From positions 1,592,681-1,656,680 of the forward strand of contig CM029617.1 of assembly GCA_017311315.1 (NCBI GenBank): a DNA stretch of 64,000 bases, in the 5' to 3' direction. The stretch is from Dendrocalamus latiflorus (taxonomy: Eukaryota; Streptophyta; Magnoliopsida; Poales; Poaceae). How positions within the stretch are numbered: the stretch's first letter is position 1; each line of letters starts with the position of its first letter. Under the pieces are notes generated by a model. That model was not told the DNA's origin. It did no database searches and was given only the letters and a program-made list of their open reading frames with translations. The translations under genes were made by a program, and so were the position numbers. This document shows, piece after piece, positions 34,251 to 46,200 of the stretch.

Positions 34251-34894
34251 GATTGGACATGGCTTGCAATGCTATTGTATTGTGTGGAAATATGGAGATA
34301 CAGGGTCAGAATGGTGGCAACTGGCAATTGTCAAATGGCAATAGAATGTGTCAGCTAACTGACACCAGATGCTAGTCAAACATCCTATTTTAAGGGTAAG
34401 TCTACCACACTAGACATTCATCCATCACAAACTAAGTGCGTTAGAATCTAGAAATTTTCCATGCCGTTTGCGAGGTGAGAGCTAGTTATATGCATGCACA
34501 GCTCGCTGGATGCTCCATGTTCCTGGTGTCTACTTCCTGATATCTGCCTATTGTTTAGCTTGTTGTTTGGAGTGTTGCTCACTCCAGCTTGCAGTTTTAG
34601 ATTTAAGTTTTTCGTTGGTGTTTGCGATTGTTTCTTTGTCATGGCCGGACAGCAAAAGATGAAGTTTTGAGTCATTGTATCTACCCTACTCTATAATACA
34701 CCAAAATTTTCTTTACTAAATCCACCCCTCAACCACTCCTACAGTCATGTCTAATCTAAGTCCACCCAGATTTATGTACCAAAGTAATCCAACTTCATAC
34801 AAATGAATGGCTTGGATCTCTTCTCAAGTCTTATTCTCTTACTCATTGAAGATCCTAAGGCTAATATCATTTGGATCATGCACATCATTGAACC

Positions 34895-35332
34895 GGTACT
34901 ACGCACCCCGCGCCCGCCTCCTCCTGCGCCATCGCCTCGTGCCCCCACCTCGCGAAAATTCCGCCCGAACGCTGCTTACCCCGCCTCCTCCTCTTCCCCA
35001 GACCGCGCCGCCGCCTCCCACCTCCCACTCCTCCGCTGCACTCCGCCCTTGCTCCTCCTCCCCCGCTCCACCGCCGTCTCCTCCTCCCCCCACCCGTCCG
35101 CTCCGCCACCGCCTCCTCCTCCTCCCCACCCCGCGCCGCCGCCGCCTCCTCCTCCTCTTCCCCACCCCGCGCCGCCGCCTCCTCCTCCCCCCACCCCGCG
35201 CCGCCGCCGCCTCCTCCACCACACGATTGCACCGAGTAAAAAGCCCGAGGCCTCGCCGCTACGGCGACACACGCGAGCCAAAAACCCTAGCACGAGCGAG
35301 GGTGAGAGAGGCCTCACATACGGACGGCAGAG
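34895..35332. repeat. CCTCCTCC/CCGCCGC low-complexity tract inside the Helitron
   Basis: Pyrimidine-rich sequence with the look of a GC-rich grass 5' exon or UTR, expanded by simple repeats (CCTCCTCC, CCCCACCCCGCG). Frames are open on both strands by composition; none is called. Confidence 0.6.
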
Positions 35333-35525
35333 CTAGGGTTTGGCGCGGCGCGGCATGGAGAGCCTCGTCCTCGCCTCCTGCTCCGCCTCTCCCCGCCGCC
35401 CGCGGCCGCCGCCCCTAGGGTTTGGTGCGGCGCGGCATGGAGAGCCTCGTCCTCGCCTCCTGCTCCGCCTCTCCCCGCCTCCTCCTCTCCGCCGCCCGCG
35501 GCCGCCGCCCCTCGTCGCAGCCAGG
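35333..35525 (+). repeat. 82-bp tandem duplication of a transit-peptide-like 5' exon
   Basis: Two units start at CTAGGGTTTGG (35333 and 35415); each contains an ATG followed by ESLVLASCSASPR, then Arg/Pro-rich sequence. The residues look like a plastid transit peptide start. It may be the captured 5' end of the ABCF5 donor (inference only), or of another donor. The second unit is extended by a CTCCTCCTCTCC insertion. Confidence 0.6.
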
Positions 35526-35611
35526 GGCGGACCCAAAGGGTATGCCGGGTGGGCCACGGCATACCCTGGGGCCCAACCGCACTGTGACGGTTCGCTGCTC
35601 GGAGAGGGGAA

Positions 35612-35835
35612 ATGGCGGCCGCAGGAGGCGGGTACAGGGCGGAGGACGAATACGACTACCTGTTCAAGGTGGTGCTCATCGGCGACTCCGGCGTGTCTCC
35701 CGCTTCACCAAGAACGAGTTCAACCTCGAGTCCAAATCCACCATCGGCGTCGAGTTCGCCGCCCGCAGCCTTCAGGTCGACGGCTGACGGCAAGGTCATC
35801 AAGGCCCAGATTTGGCACACCGCCGGCCAGGAGAG
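35612..35835 (+). pseudogene. Captured Rab11/RabA small GTPase first exon, broken
   Basis: Starts MAAAGGGYRAEDEYDYLFKV, then VLIGDSGV, the N-terminus of plant RabA (Rab11) GTPases, which act in trans-Golgi and endosomal traffic. Directly after GDSGV the P-loop lysine/serine segment is missing (about 16 bp deleted, causing a frameshift). The following bases encode the family's RFTKNEFNLESKSTIGVEFA region in another frame. About 7 extra bases with a stop follow near 35784, and the G3 motif reads WHTAGQE instead of WDTAGQE. The exon ends at a GAGAG/GTATCG donor (35835/35836). The product could not bind nucleotide. Intron-like sequence follows, but no second exon. Confidence 0.85.
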
Positions 35836-36438
35836 GTATCGTTCGATCCGCTCTCACGCTCTTGTAGATTTGTTCTTTACCTTCTTGGGCGCTCTGTAGT
35901 AGTGGGGAAAATGTGATCTTGGGTAGCTGGGTGGCTGCAGTTGCTCATTTAATCGCTTTCTTGCTTGTTTCGGGAGCTAAAATTGGTGGTGTTATTTGGC
36001 AAGGAATTGTGATATAGGGGAGATCGCCATGTAGTTTAGTATTTACCTTTTGCGATCTGATACGAAAATTGTGATTGTTATTGGTAACCGGTGAGGGATC
36101 TACCTGGGAAATTGGAAAAAAAGGTGATTCTATTGGCTAATTGGATCATGTAACGATGGTCGTGCAAGGCATTTTGCTTGTTTGCTTCAATCTGCAACGG
36201 AACCAATTTTGTCAAACCATATAACAGCATAAAGGAGTGGTTCTCAATACTGACGTTTTTCTTCTTATAGATGCTGATATAGTTGGACTTGACTTACGTT
36301 TAGGGCCCTAAACAGTGGGACAGAACTATGTACTAATATTTTCGTTATTTTCTTAAGCTTGGTGCTTAGAAGAATTAATTTACTGTCAGGTTGCTTTATC
36401 ATGAGGTTATCATCATCGTATGAACACATCTTATGCAG

Positions 36439-37160
36439 GTGAGGACGCTGTGTGAGAAAGCTAAAGAGATATTGATGGAGGAAAGTAATGTTCAGGTATG
36501 CCTCTGTGCTTTCTACACGAAATCAGCAAGAAAATCTTCTGAACTTCAATGCATGCCCCTTTTTTGGGGCTAAAGTGAGTCTGATTTTTATTTGTTGTAA
36601 CATGGATTTGTCTGTTGCCTATCCTATCCACAGTCTTGTGGATTGAGCTAAAGTAGAAAGGTATTTGGCTACATATACTGTAATACATGCCTGCATACTT
36701 TGAAAAATAGGACACGATCTTGGTTGATAACTTACTGTTCAGTGCAGCTTGAAGGATTTGTCTGAAGAGTGAGAATTGAAATTGATCAAATTGAACAGTA
36801 TGATTGGTCTGGAAATTGTGGGGTTGTTGGCATCCTTGTTGCAGTCAATTATAATTTTCAGAAATTGTGTTACAAATATTTCTTTAGTTTTTTATTTGTC
36901 TTAGTGGAATATGACCTAGAAAAGTGAAGCTTGAATTATATTGCAAGACAATCTGAGCTTTCAGTTCTGGATGAGCATGCTGGTGCAGCTTTGCGTTGTA
37001 GATGTCAGAATTTGTTTGTGTTGCATAATTTGTGGTTCATCTTTGCCATCGTTTTAATACTTTTACTTCCTTTCAGCCTGTGAGAAGTCCTGTTACAATA
37101 TGTGGTGATATTCATGGCCAGTTTCATGATCTTGCTGAACTATTCCGAATTGGTGGAAAG
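36439..37160 (+). pseudogene. Captured PP2A catalytic-subunit exons
   Basis: Two exons: 36439-36495 (VRTLCEKAKEILMEESNVQ) and 37077-37160 (PVRSPVTICGDIHGQFHDLA, ending FRIGGK). They have intact AG and GT splice sites and join in frame. They match the N-terminal part of plant serine/threonine phosphatase 2A catalytic subunits and include the metal-binding GDIHG motif. The preceding first exon and all later exons (the MGDYVDRG motif and the catalytic core) are absent. It is a fragment without phosphatase activity, in the same orientation as its neighbours inside the Helitron. Confidence 0.88.
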
Positions 37161-37703
37161 GTATTGTCTATCCTCTATATCCCTTGTCATGTGGATTATG
37201 CTGTGATTGGGGATTATGGTGTGATTAAGTTGTGTTAATTGATTTGGTTGTGTTAATTGGGACTTAGGAGTTCTGTTTAATTCGAACCTGAGCTCGCAAC
37301 CCTTGAACATTGTGGTTTGATTGTTTGGTCAAGCCAAAATTTTAGAGGATTTTAACCATTTCTCACAAAATTTCTGTCAAATTCGTAAGCCCCCGTACAG
37401 GCTAAACTGCCCCAACTTGAGAGGATAATTTCTGTAGGAGATAAGAGAACATAGAATCTGAATTTGATCAGAGGGAGTCTTAGAAAGAAATGGTTATCTT
37501 GATAAATTGTCATAGAATACAAGTTTAATTGAGGAAATAAAATGCTTGATGAGTGAACGGGAAATGGTTAGTTTGAAACTTTCCCTCATTGCTCATTGCT
37601 CCATGATTGCCTCTCTCGGTTCATCACCAGCAGCAGGGTACGTACCAAGTCATGGAGATGTGTATAATTTATACGGGGATTTTGGGAAAATATATAAGAT
37701 TGG

Positions 37704-39744
37704 GTTCGCACCGGAGGACGCCGACCGCCTCGTTGCCTCCTTCAGCGGCGGGTGGCAGATGAGGATGTCGCTCGGAAAAATACTTCTTCAGGTATGATAT
37801 AAAATTTTGATCTTTACATGTAGCAAGTAATGGTTACAGACGTTCAGCTGCTGTGAACCACTGATTGTGAGGAATTTTGATGAGAGGAAATGGAATGGCA
37901 TTGTGGCAAGTTAATCGATGGGTTTCGATTGAACTGTCGGATTGTTGATGGCAATTGGTTTAGTTTTAGCTTTTCAAGCACGGTGTACCGTTTTGTGTAT
38001 ATTAACATTGCAATTTTGTTATGTGCAGGATCCTGATTTGCTGCTACTTGATGAGCCTACAAATCATGTCGATTTGGATACCATTGAGTGGCTGGAGGGC
38101 TACCTTAAGACGCAGGAGGTGCCGATGGTCATCATATCTCATGACAGGGCTTTCCTTGATCAGCTTTGTACGAAGATAATGGAAACTGAATTTGGTGTGT
38201 CCAAAACGTACAAGGGCAACTATTCAGAATATGTACTGGCAAAGGCGATATGGGTGGAGACTCAGTATGCTGCATGGGAGAAGCAGCAGCAGGAGATTGA
38301 GCAGACAAAGGAACTGATAAATAGACTTGGGGCTGGAGTTAACTCAGGGCGTGCTTCGAGCGAGCAGAAGGTAACTACTTGAATTGCATGTTTATCGCTT
38401 GCATCATATCAATGTGATTGACCACTGTATTTTCAGCCACTATTTCGTTTCATCTATTTTTGCTTACTCTTTCCTGTGATTACTAACTTCAGTCTTATTT
38501 CAAACACTAGAAATTGGAAAAGCTTGAAAAAGATGGGTTGATTGAGAAACCTTTCCAAAGGAAGCACTTAAAGATAAGATTTCCTGAGCGTGGGAGAAGC
38601 GGCAGAACTGTGCTAACAATAAAGAATCTCCAATTTGGGTTCGGGGATGGGGTTAGCACTATTCTATACCAAACATTTTTTTCCTTTGATTAACAAAGTG
38701 TGATATTCTGTACCCCAACTGTTTTAAATATATCCTTGTTTCTTTGGTAATGTGTCCAGACATTGTTCAACAATGCTAATTTATTAGTCGAGAGAGGTGA
38801 AAAGATAGCCATTATTGGCCCCAACGGATGTGGGAAGAGCACATTGCTTAAAATTATTTTGGGGATGGAGAAGCCACAAGGAGGTGAAGTGCTTCTTGGG
38901 GAGCATAATGTGTTGCCTAACTATTTCGAGCAAAATCAGGTACACCAAATTTCTCAAATGGATATATTCTTTTACGATGACTTTAGTATCATATGGTTGC
39001 TGTCTCAAGAAAGATCTAGCTATTGGGCCACTTGGTCATAATCCTATAGAACAACTGCAACATCCCATCAGCTTTGCATTATTTCATTAGTAAAAATTGA
39101 TTATTTTCACAATTAGTTTCATGGGATGTGATTTTTACCAGGCAGAAGCTCTCGATTTGGAGAAAACTGTGCTGGCTACTGTAGCAGACGCTGCAGTGGA
39201 TTGGAAAATTGATGATATCAAAGGTCTTCTTGGTCTTTGTAACTTCAGGGATGACATGCTGGATAGAAAGGTTCAATTTTTAAGTGGTGGAGAGAAGGTA
39301 ATGTTCATTTTCACTGAAGTTCTGATTTGTATACGACAGTGTCACTGATTTGTATATGACTGTGTCACTGATTTGTATATGACAGTGTTACTGATTTGTG
39401 TACATTTATTCATTCTTTATCTGTTGTTTCCTCAGGCAAGGCTTGCCTTTTGCAAGTTCTTGGTGACTCCATCTACTTTATTGATCTTGGATGAACCAAC
39501 AAATCACCTTGATATTCCATCAAAAGAAATGCTTGAGGTTGGATGCAGTTCCTTGTTTTTCTGTTGATATTTCTTGAGCATGCAGTTGTAATGAATGCTT
39601 TTGTGTGCATGACAGGAGGCAATATCGGAATACACAGGCACCGTGATAACAGTTTCTCACGATCGGTATTTCATAAAACAAATCGTTAACAGAGTCATTG
39701 AAGTGGAAGATCAAACTATCCAGGACTATCAAGGAGATTACAAT
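37704..39744 (+). pseudogene. Captured ABC transporter F family (ABCF5-like) exons, frame intact
   Basis: Seven exon segments: about 37704-37791, 38029-38370, 38511-38651, 38760-38939, 39142-39297, 39436-39537 and 39616-39744. All join in one frame with GT/AG sites. They cover the end of the first ATPase domain (SGGWQMR signature, then Walker B LLLLDEPTNHVD), the linker (RLGAGVNSGRASSEQK) and most of the second domain (Walker A GPNGCGKST, signature FLSGGEK, Walker B LLILDEPTNHLD, switch His in TVSHDRYF). Plant ABCF5-type proteins are soluble, plastid-type, GCN20/EttA-like ABC ATPases. The first Walker A and the C-terminal exon are missing. This part shows little decay, so the capture is recent or a chimeric transcript is tolerated. 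Confidence 0.85.
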
Positions 39745-40110
39745 GTAAATTCTCCTGTGATCTTAATAACTTATATTATCTTGCATCCTATACTTTCTTC
39801 AAATCCCTGATTGCATTGGGAGTGAAATATGCTGAACTCTTTCTTGCTTAAATAATTTCCTGTAGTTCAGCAACATACTCATTGCATCTATCTACAGTAT
39901 TCTCTTTCTCTCTCAAAAAATCTACAGTCCAATGATGTTGTCGCCTCCTCAAAGGATCAGTCGTTATGTTAGATTCATTATGTGACAAAAATATTTGGTT
40001 ATACAATATATGAGACGTGAATCTTAATGAATCTGATTGTTCGTTTTATTTTTTACAAATTTTATCTTCTTTTGTATTTTACCGTAGCGTTAGCACGGGC
40101 ACACTACTAG

Positions 40111-40880
40111 TATGTAGAAAAGGTACAAAGCTGTAACCACTATGATTGGGCACAAGACATAATTAACAGTACTTCATTTCTGAATGAATAACCTGCTACT
40201 TTATATATAAAGTACATAGTTCCGTTCAGAAAATAAATAAAGTACATGCTTGCAATCTGGCCAATTCCCCTACCATTCTGTTGCGTTTGATTTGCGACTC
40301 CCTCCCCCCCATGTGCCAATGGCTATCAAACAATTCCTTTTGCTGGAGCAGCCAAGAAATGCCAAACTGATAGATCTAAGGAGCACGTATCACGCTTTAT
40401 TTTCCCTATTGTAAGTTTGTATGTCATGGATCTGGCCTGTTTTCAGCTGCTAAACACCATTACATGGAGCACATGACACGCATTGACCGTAAATTCCAGC
40501 AGCTTCAGAAATTCTAAAGACGAAGCAAGCAACGTTAGTTCTCGTAAGCAAAAGAAAAGAGGAAAAAGAAAAGAGGCGAAGAAACGTGGTTTACATGAAC
40601 TGCCAAGCTGGTTCTACCGACCAGCGATCGATTCATTAATTAATGGCTTTTAAATCATGTAGTAGCATTGTTCTCCGCGGCCACTCCTGCTGCCTCGCTG
40701 GTTCTACCGATTAACAATTGATTTGTTAAATCCTCTGCTCGAGTTAATTAATCAACTTGCCTACCAAAGTACTCGAAAATGTAATGCATTTATGGATACC
40801 AGCGTCGGAGAGGAGCTATCTGTTTTGTATGGTTGCAAAGCTTCTGATCTTCTTGTCCCCGGAGTGGAGCTGCTGCAGAG
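40111..40880. promoter_or_regulatory. Upstream region of the second GT61 gene
   Basis: Sequence between the Helitron 3' end and the GT61 ATG. TATATATAAAG occurs at about 40203-40213, far upstream, and no near-start TATA box was assigned. If the Helitron call is right, its insertion placed foreign DNA about 770 bp upstream of this gene. Confidence 0.4.
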
Positions 40881-42633
40881 ATGAAGGCAGCTGGGAGGAG
40901 CAAGAAGAGCAGGGGAGCTTTCTGCAGCCTCCCACTGCTGCTGCTCATTGGGACAATTCAGTTCTTGGTGATGTACTCCCCAACACTTGACCGATACATG
41001 GTGATGCTCACCACAGGTATGTAGCAATGGTAGTATCATACATTGTATCATGTACTGCGTTTTGTCAGAGAAACATAACTTGTTCGTACATCTCTAACTA
41101 GGTAGGTGACGGTTGTTGAATGATGAGCTAATCAGTTACATGCCAAATGTCCATCATGTATACATACACCAGCTCGTACTATTTTTCAGTTCTTAGTCCT
41201 ATCTCAAAAAAGGAATTGTAAGTTCTTAGGATGGAATGGGGGATTTGACATTAATGGTGTCACCTGCAGGCAAGCCTGGGTTTCCATCGCTCTTAGTGGA
41301 TGGCAGGAAGGGCTTCAAACAAGTAGGTATGGGCTACATAATCAACACGATGCAAATCTACAATGTGATTGATTAATTTCACCTTAGGAGGAGACGTAAA
41401 TTCTAGTGTAATGCAGAAGAGTTCATCCCGGAGCCTCACCTGAGGTGCGACTTCACCGACCCGAGATCCGACGTCTGCGAGATGGACGGCGCCATCCGCG
41501 TCCGCGGGAGCACGTCGGAGGTGTTCGTGGTCACGCCTAGCCGCGCCGCGGGAGGCGGAGGCGTGAACGCCACAGGCCTAGACATGAACGCCACTAGCTG
41601 GAGGATTCAGCCGTACACGCGCAAGGGCGAGGCCCGCATAATGATGGGCATCAAGGAGGTGACCGTGAGGCTGGCCACCGCCGACGAGGCCCCGGCGTGC
41701 GAGGTGATGCACGACGTGCCGGCGATCGTGTACTCCAACGGCGGGTACTGCGGCAACTACTACCACGACTTCAACGACAACATCATCCCGCTGTTCATCA
41801 CGTCGCGGCACCTCGGCGGCGAGGTGCAGCTGCTGGTGACGCAGAAGCAGGGGTGGTGGTTCAGAAAGTACAAGGAGATCGTGGAGGGGCTGAGCAACTA
41901 CGAGGCGGTGGACCTCGACAGGGAGGAGCGGGTGCACTGCTATCGGCGTGCCGTCGTCGGGCTGCGCAGCCACAAGGACCTGAGCATCGACCCACGGCGA
42001 GCGCCGAACAACTACTCCATGGTGGACTTCAAGCGGTTCTTGGTGTGGCGCTACTCGCTGCCACGGGAGCACGCGATCCGGACAGACGAGGAGCCCGGGA
42101 GGAAGCCGCGGCTGCTGATCATCTCGCGGCGGTCCCGGCGGCGGTTCGTGAACGTGGAGGAGATCGTGGCCATGGCGGAGGGGCTCGGATTCGAGGTGAC
42201 GGCGACGGACGTGCTGTCCAAGGGCGGGGACAACCAGCACGCGCGGCTCCCGGAGACGTCAGCAATGGTGAACTCGTTCGACGTGATGATGGCGGTGCAC
42301 GGGTCCGGGCTGACGAACCTAGTGTTCCTGCCGATGAACGCAGTGGTGGTGCAGGTGGTGCCGCTGGGGAGGATGGAGGGGCTGGCCATGGACGAGTACG
42401 GCGTGCCGCCGCGGGATATGAACATGCGGTACCTGCAGTACAACATCACGGCGGAGGAGAGCACGTTGTCGGAGATGTACCCGAGGGCGCACCCGGTGTT
42501 CCTCGACCCGCTCCCCATCCACAAGCAGAGCTGGTCGCTCGTCAAGGACATCTACCTCGGCAAGCAGGACGTCAGGCTCGACGTCCGACGCTTCCGCCCC
42601 GTGCTGCAGAAGGCGCTCGACCTCCTCAGGTGA
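40881..42633 (+). CDS. GT61 (DUF563) glycosyltransferase, probable xylan-decorating enzyme, paralogue 2
   Basis: Three exons: 40881-41016, 41270-41326, 41417-42633, encoding 469 aa. The exon 2 donor is at GTAG/GTATGG, since only this choice keeps frame into exon 3. A basic N-terminus and hydrophobic segment (about residues 13-32) predict a type II Golgi anchor. GT61 motifs are the YSNGGYCGNYYHDFNDN block, EVQLLVTQKQGWWF, the KPRLLIISRRSRRRF block, and VMMAVHGSGLTNLVFLP then QVVPLG. Known grass members transfer arabinose or xylose to xylan, but the specific activity here is unknown. Relative to the first paralogue it has one extra intron, and HGSGLTN where the other has HGAGLTN, so the pair is not a recent duplicate. 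No defects are seen. Confidence 0.9.
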
Positions 42634-43270
42634 CAGTAACGTCAAATGTGACCACCATACCTGACTACAGAAAGACAAGATACTACTACAGTAATCGACG
42701 ATGATCTTTTCTTCCTCTTCTCAGATCGATCTTCCTCATTCTGTACAATTAGTTTTGGTTGTCGCACAACAAAGTGGCAACGTTCTTGTATGATAGGTAA
42801 TCCTTGTTGACAAGCGTGCGTACGTGTCTAATTGTAAGTTTGCAGCTATCCCGACAGCACAACAACGTCATGTGAAGCATCAGCTCTCGTCCTGTACGCT
42901 GAGAAATCTAGGGATCTTTTACGAAATCGACTAGTCAAGTATAAAATAATCAAGAATAATCAAGAATATGGAATAAAGATGTAACATGAAAAATCTTTGT
43001 GAAAAAAACCACATACGTACAATTAACGAAATCACTGTGTAAAGAGCAAGTTATAGAACACTCTTTATGTATGACATGTGCATTGGTATTGCATGAGTCT
43101 CTTTACTGAAAGGCTTGTAGTAGGTATAAATAGTCTTAAGAATAAAAGTCCTAAATGATGTAGGAACCACACACAAATGGAGACTTCGAGAGAGGCAGAG
43201 AGCATGCACCGTCTCGCGAGGAGCGGCGCCTAGTGGTGCAACGATTGGTTGCGCGAGCTAGAAAAAGGCT
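42634..43270. other. 3' flank of GT61 paralogue 2
   Basis: Likely 3' UTR for the first 200 bp. Nothing else recognised. Confidence 0.35.
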
Positions 43271-46200
43271 GTAACACCCCCGTTTTTGGGAACGGGAATG
43301 TCATTATCTTCCGTAACAGTCCAGGAGTTCAGTTACGGACAAGAGAAGTATCAAGCTTGCTCATGGACATTTAAAAGGAGTTAATTTGATTAAAATAAGA
43401 CTTAACAGTCAATTTTAACAATTGTTAAGGGCGTCCAAGCCCAAAACTTAACTTGCATTCAAAATAGCCAAAGAAAACTCCACAGGAAAGCCTGAGTGCG
43501 ACCGTAACCCTAATACGGAAACTTGTAATACCCTTTCTTCTTCTGATCTCTGTGTTGGAGAAATATAGCAAGACTGAATACAACCAACCGCACTCAACAG
43601 GTCACATGGAAAGTGCTATTTAACTACATGCAAGAGTTCGCCATGGAGTGGGGTAAAACAATTTATTATTTTATGTAGATGCAATTTTGTTTGTAAACAT
43701 TTTGCTTCTAAACACAAAATATCGAATCCTAAACTTATTAAGGAATTGGGGGGGGGGGGGGGGGTTTCAAAACTTAATCACCAAACTTCCACATTTCCAA
43801 AATAATTCCAAATCTATTTATGCTTCACTATTGGAATCATCCATTAAACACAGCTTCATATACCAGAAGTACGGTGTATTCGAATACCATTTGTAAATGA
43901 CTCTGCAGAGTTGCCTAACTTTATCCACAAGATTCCTCAACCCTCATGACTGAGTTGAGAAAACAAGGTTATTTCACTGCTCATTTCTTTATGTAGCCTC
44001 CACCCGATAGACTATCGACCCTCTGTCACGGAATACGGCGGCCTTGACAGAGTGGAGCCTACCGTTGTGAGAGTATGGTTTTACCGTTTCCATACCACAA
44101 TCTTTACGCTGGCTGTTCCCTTTTCGGGAACAATATATTATGTCTTTATTATAGATATTCAATCGATTTGAGCAGCTACTAAACCAGGTTTGACAAGTCA
44201 ACGCTTGTGGTTGAGCAGTTGATATGTTCTTTACGTAGCATAAGGGTCTAGTTCTTATATTTTCACTTAAGCAAACTTCTACTCACAAACTCATATTGCA
44301 CTACCCGCGGCACTACCAAACTTTCACCCTAAGATAAGATCATGGGCTTAAGCCATCTCGTGGCTCCCCATGATATCTCCTTATCCTAGATTCACTTTTA
44401 ACATTCTATCGGCAAAATGCCAAGACTCTTAGTAGTAAAAGATTGTTGAGTTCCTAATCTACTGTGATTATATTTATAATACTTTTAATATTACTAAGTT
44501 TTGTCAAGGTGAATGTGGCCATCAAATTAGACAAGGCTTTTTCGGGTGGTAGGGCATTAGCTAATACCATGTCATTCTAAACAGTCTTTGTACATAAAAT
44601 AACAGTGCGCAAATAACATAACGAAAATACTAATAAATAATAATTAACGGAAAGTAGGTTCAGTATGATCAAAAATATGTGACTTGCCTTGCGGATTTAC
44701 TATTTCAACAAGTCCGTATTCTTCTAGTCTTGAGCTTGTACTTCTCCTCTTTGGTCTTCTTAGAAATTAACGTTGGGAGCTAATGCAAAAAGGGAGAAAA
44801 ACAAATCAATTCTGAGCTCAAAAGACTGAGCGAGGAAGAAAGGAAAAAATGAAAAGAAAATTAAAGAAATTCAAATAAAATAGGGTTTTGGGTTTTGGGG
44901 TGTTTGGGATGGTGAAACGGAGTTGAAAAATGGATTGGTGGGCTCGAAACTGTCAAAATGGCTATAAATTTGTATTTTGGGTTTCGGGTGAACAGTAACG
45001 GGTCGGTTACTATCCATTTGCGGGTTTTTATTGTTCACTGTGGGTTCGGGTGGGCGGATCTGGTACTGTTCATGTGGGTCAGTTTGCTGTTTTCGGCCGA
45101 AACCCACGTGCTACAGTAATCGGCGGCTTGGCCTGCTCGGCGCTTGCGGTCCGACACTGTGCGGCCCAAGTGCACAATGTCGTCTTCCTCCTCCGTCCGC
45201 GCACGCGAGCGAAGAACAGAGGAAGGTGGCAACATCGGCCGGCGGTGCTGAGGTATTTTGCAACGGCTTAGGAGGCTACAGCTGGGTTGCTAAGGCTCTG
45301 GAGGTTCCATTTTGGGGGTCGGCAAGACCGGTGGAGGTGGCGATCGCTGGCGGCGAGCTCTTCTTCTCCGCGGCCAATTTGAATAGTGTGGGTGGCTGAG
45401 GGTTTCTTCGGGCGATCGGGCTGGTGTTTAAGGATCTACAGGGCTCGAGCAAGCTCGTGGAAGGGTTGATTTAAGCTGAAGAGGCCGGGGCTGGGCTAGC
45501 CATGTGGAGGTGGTTCGGCTATTGGGCGGTTCTCGGTGCCGGGGAAGAAGGGGGCTTAGGGAGCTAAGCCGATGGTTCGGGAGGGTTTCTGGGAGCTTGG
45601 GGAAGCTACTTGTGAAGGCAATTGGAAAATGGTGACTCAGAGAGGTGGATTCGAGTTAGGGCTTACATTTAGGGTTTTTGGCAATTGCCGGCAATGGAAG
45701 GGACGGTGGAGGCTTGGGAGGTGTTCAGCTGGCTCTGGGGCGTGTTGGCTTCGACTAAAGGGTCTCGGTTGCTTAAATAGTGCTGTGGAGGCGGTTTAGC
45801 ACAGGAGCTCACCCAAGGCAACAGCGTCACGTGGCATGGACGAGAATGCTCGGGGAGGCGCGCGCGTGGCTGGCAGAGCAGGTGATCATGGCTGCCTTGA
45901 GCTACTCATAGCGGTGGTCAAAAGGTGCGGATGGTGTCAGGTCGGCCGAGTGTGCTGTGAGAGCCCGGGGGAAAAAATCAGCAGGTGGACGGTGACGGCC
46001 GTGGCCGGCGGGGCTGACAGGTCGCAGAGAGGTGACAGGGGAGTAGTACGGTCTCTGCATGTGGTGTAGGGATGGCAGCGGCGAGAGAGCGCACGAAGGT
46101 GCGAGAACAAGCGGGAGGGAGACAACGATGACAAAGAAAGCAGAGGCCGGCGACGATATTTTCGGTTGAAGCACAGTGCCGGTGCAAATTCCAGCCCTTG

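Larger units (their letters stand above)
34680..40110 (+). mobile_element. Gene-capturing Helitron (5.4 kb) with RabA, PP2A and ABCF5 fragments
   Basis: The 5' end is TCTACCCTACTCTATAATAC, resembling grass Helitron 5' ends (TCTMTAYTA type). The 3' end has a short hairpin (CCGT-A-GC, loop GTTA, GC-ACGG) at 40082-40098, the typical GCACGGGC block, and terminal CTAG at 40107-40110. The flanking bases are A (34679) and T (40111), as expected for insertion between A and T without target duplication. Inside, in the same orientation, are fragments of three unrelated host genes (35612-35835, 36439-37160, 37704-39744), each with intron sequence, which means capture at the DNA level. No RepHel protein is present, so the element is non-autonomous. 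The ends are read by eye; the 5' end is the less certain. Confidence 0.75.

Noticed and set aside
34803..35418. Long Pro/Arg-rich frames on both strands
   Set aside because: Low-complexity pyrimidine-rich tract inside the Helitron; overlapping frames and no recognisable family.
41578..42704. Alternate-frame and antisense frames over GT61 paralogue 2
   Set aside because: Same high-GC shadow effect as in paralogue 1.
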